Source: Hetaerina americana (lineage: Eukaryota > Arthropoda > Insecta > Odonata > Calopterygidae). Taken from it: 64,000 nucleotides of DNA. The stretch's first letter is position 1; each line of letters opens with the position of its first letter. Position numbers and translations under genes: made by a program. Shown piece by piece: positions 61,361 through 64,000 of this stretch. The stretch spans positions 496,001-560,000 of the forward strand of contig JAKTNV010000074.1 of assembly GCA_022747635.1 (NCBI GenBank), read 5' to 3'. The notes beneath the pieces were generated by a model. That model was not told the DNA's origin and made no database searches. It was given only the letters and a program-made list of their open reading frames with translations.

Positions 61361-64000
61361 ATAACATTCGTGAGCAAAATTGATTTTCTGAGGATAATCT
61401 AAAGGTCATTGTTTATTATAAAGTGATGATATATACCTATTTGCTTTATTGATTTAGCAGTTTAAATTTACTGTCTGGTGAAGCGTTTAAAATATGTATG
61501 GCTAATTCTTGAATTATGTGACTAAATGTACTTTTTTTTAACAATTAAGCCTAATGAATGTTTAGTCTTAATTTTATGTTCCATGGTTTTATTATAGCAA
61601 TTATTTTATTAATTTGGGATGTCAAATACAGGACAATCCTCATAAATACAGCAAATGTTTGCATGAAATCCTTCCCAAAAGAGCACTCCCTACTGATTTA
61701 AGTGTAATAGAAGATGCATATATGAAAAATTTATGCATGTGGTCACCATGATCCAGTGAAGATTAATTATTTTTTGCTGTTGTGTAATATTCATAGAGTT
61801 GTTTTTATAGCTTATAAATAGAAAAGAATGTTGAATTTCAAAAAACCCCTCTTATATTTGCATTAGTGTATCAAGGATTGATTCAGGATTGTGAAACCAG
61901 TTACCACTGCAATGTTGTTTAATTTTGGTTGTAACTGCTGCAATGCTCCAGGAAACAAGTTGAAATATATGATGGTTTAGCCATGACCTGCAAATAGTAG
62001 GCCACATTTAAACCTTATTTCATGCTGGATACCATTTATAAATCAAGTAAAATCAGTGAGGGAAGGGGCAGGATGGGCTTGCCAATGATAACAAAGACTA
62101 TATAGCTTTGAGAAATGCTTTGTCAATTTATTATTGCACTTTAATAATTAAAAAAATATTCCTGGGAATGGAATAACATGGTCACGGCTTGGAAGATATT
62201 GCACTAAATACCCAGTCACGGACAGAAGAGCTCTGTGGTATAATCAAGGATGCAGGCAAATGTACTGCAACTTAGCTAATTAATTTCACTGGTGCTGTTT
62301 TGATAAAATGTTCATTCATACCCTTCTCAGTCTTTACCTTTATTCTTCTATCAGCCTTATCCCATTCCAATGGGATCAATATTCCCATCTTTGATCCTTT
62401 TCTTCCTTTCCTCCATATCTAGGGCTTCCTACCTTCTCTACCATCTCCCCTCAGATCCCAGTCTTCCTTCTATCTTAAGTAGTGCTTTCCTCTTATCTGG
62501 AACTTTCAACTCCACTGTTTTTCCAACATTCTTTACTCTATCACTTTTAATGTACAAACCATCTTAACCTTCTTTCCTCTACCTTTTTACAAATAGGCCT
62601 GTGATCTTCATGGCACAAAAGCCTGACCATGACTGGCTGCACACATGTGCATGCATGCACACACACCCATACTTATCAACAGACGAGTCGATAAGAATGT
62701 GTGTATGTCCTGTTACCCATGGATGTTGTTACCCACACATGCCCATATCACATGTTTTGGGACATTGGGGCATTTGCTAATATCAAGGCAATAATTCTTT
62801 TCGATGTCATAGACAAACTCCTTTACATGAAACCAAAATAGGTGGTTGAAGGTATGATAGCTTAATGATATTACGAAAACTGGAAGGTATAATACTTTAT
62901 CTTGCTCCTCTAATGTTTCAGAATATCTGATGTTGACAATATGGCTAATAGTTTTTATCATGTACCACCAAGTGGTATTTGTAGATTACCTATAAGCATG
63001 TGATCATGTAGATTTCAAATGTTAATTTAAGGATACTGCTGGGAAAGCCCAATTATACATTTTTTCTAGTTCATGTAATATGTGCTAGGTCTGACACTGT
63101 AAAGTCCACTATTTTCAAGTAATTTCCAATAACAGCTGTCAGGATGTTCAAAATGGCATATGCAACCTCTTTTAACTGTTACTAAAGATAACATGCATAG
63201 CTCTCTAATTAATGTAGAATTATAGGTACAAATATTTGAATATGATAAGCTATAGGAAAACTAATATTTTGGATCTTTCTTCTCAATGCCATATTTACCA
63301 TTTCAACAATGAGGTGTGATGCATTTACTGTTTTTTTAAAGGTTCAGTGAAACAATCTTCTACTAGTTTTACTGCATTAGTATGGGGATAAGTTATAATC
63401 AGTTTAAATGGCCCATTGTTTTAAAAAGTAGTCTTTTAAATAATCTTAAAAACTCACGTCTCTAGTACCTGAAAATTTCTTTAGGAAAAGAAAGGAGATA
63501 CTGGGATGGATAGCATTGTATTTGTTAAAAATTTGCTTGGATGGTACTTCAGCTTGAAAATTCCTGCTCATAAAGCTTGTTGAACCAAAGAAGTAGCATT
63601 TTTAATCATTTTACAATATGGCCCAACCTATTGTTCCCGTTTCTTCTTCTCTTTTGATTGTATCAGCAATTAAAGCAGCTTGTAGCCAGGTTGTATAACT
63701 TTGCAACATAAAAGAATGATGCATGTTCAAATGCTAGGGATAAATATTGGACATTCAACTATTATCATTTCATCTCATGGTATTTGTGTAATACATGAAA
63801 ATCTCCGGTTAATGAAGCTGTTTAAGTTTTTTTGAAGTTATTAAAATCGTAAGAGGTGGAAATAGGAGTTGTTACATTTAGTACGCAAATTCATTGTGTT
63901 ATTATTACAGATTTGGTGTTTAGTTTTACAAACTACGTATGTGTAGTAAGCATATTTAAAACTATATCTTGAGCCAACAGAAAATTACTTGCAGTATTTT

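Larger units (their letters stand above)
58741..64000 (+). other. RAD23 intron running off the right edge
   Basis: No exon for the XPC-binding or UBA2 domain was found in this 5.3 kb. It holds an inverted repeat plus module repeat (59806-60360) and a TIR element (61030-61360). 61361-64000 shows only short CA-type runs near 62640-62700. Confidence 0.6.

Noticed and set aside
58741..64000. Remaining RAD23 exons
   Set aside because: I searched by eye for the XPC-binding and UBA2 motifs and found none; they are presumed beyond the window.

Overview
The window is nuclear DNA from an animal, most likely an arthropod and probably an insect. The reasons are AT-rich sequence, spliced genes with GT-AG introns of up to several kb, Tc1/mariner elements, APE-endonuclease non-LTR retrotransposons and several tRNA-derived SINE families. 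No species can be named from the sequence alone. Three protein-coding genes can be reconstructed exon by exon; almost everything else is intron, transposon debris or sequence in which nothing is seen.

Gene 1 lies on the minus strand from 16735 down past the left edge (last exon seen ends at 1319). Six in-phase exons give an unrecognised protein of at least 462 residues: a compact N-terminus followed by long Pro/Gly/Ser/Gln/His-rich stretches, as in nuclear co-regulators. Gene 2, on the minus strand from 48072 to 31335, is a complete CDC50/TMEM30 homologue, the beta subunit of P4-ATPase lipid flippases: seven exons, 358 residues. Gene 3, on the plus strand from 48294 past the right edge, is RAD23. 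It contains the ubiquitin-like domain and the first UBA domain in five exons; the XPC-binding and second UBA parts must lie beyond 64000. Genes 2 and 3 are head to head, with 221 bp between their start codons, so they probably share a promoter containing a CACGTG box.

The 17-31 kb interval is intergenic. It holds a GC-rich block near 18.3 kb, a nearly full-length LINE on the minus strand (20.4-23.7 kb), a truncated sister copy (28.4-29.0 kb) next to a 144-bp TA array, SINEs, a 1308-bp mariner with both terminal repeats and TA flanks (26112-27419), and a deleted mariner (30.4-30.9 kb). The 6.6-kb last intron of gene 2 (31505-38147) is packed with elements: a second LINE interrupted by a SINE body, a cluster of tRNA-headed repeat units in both orientations, a 161-bp near-perfect palindrome and another mariner. 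Two more mariner-derived structures lie at 40.3-41.3 and 42.1-43.3 kb. The RAD23 introns contain SINEs, a decayed LINE, a second non-LTR element with a SINE and a MITE inserted in it, a mariner fragment and TIR elements.

The most unusual signal is a short hairpin module, CTGANGA-pyrimidine-stem-loop-GAAA, found at four places (24196, 35898, 37898, 60285) and perhaps a fifth (56844). In three of them AATAAA follows at a similar distance. It resembles the core of a hammerhead ribozyme but carries one extra base, and two copies are part of, or lie close to, large inverted repeats.
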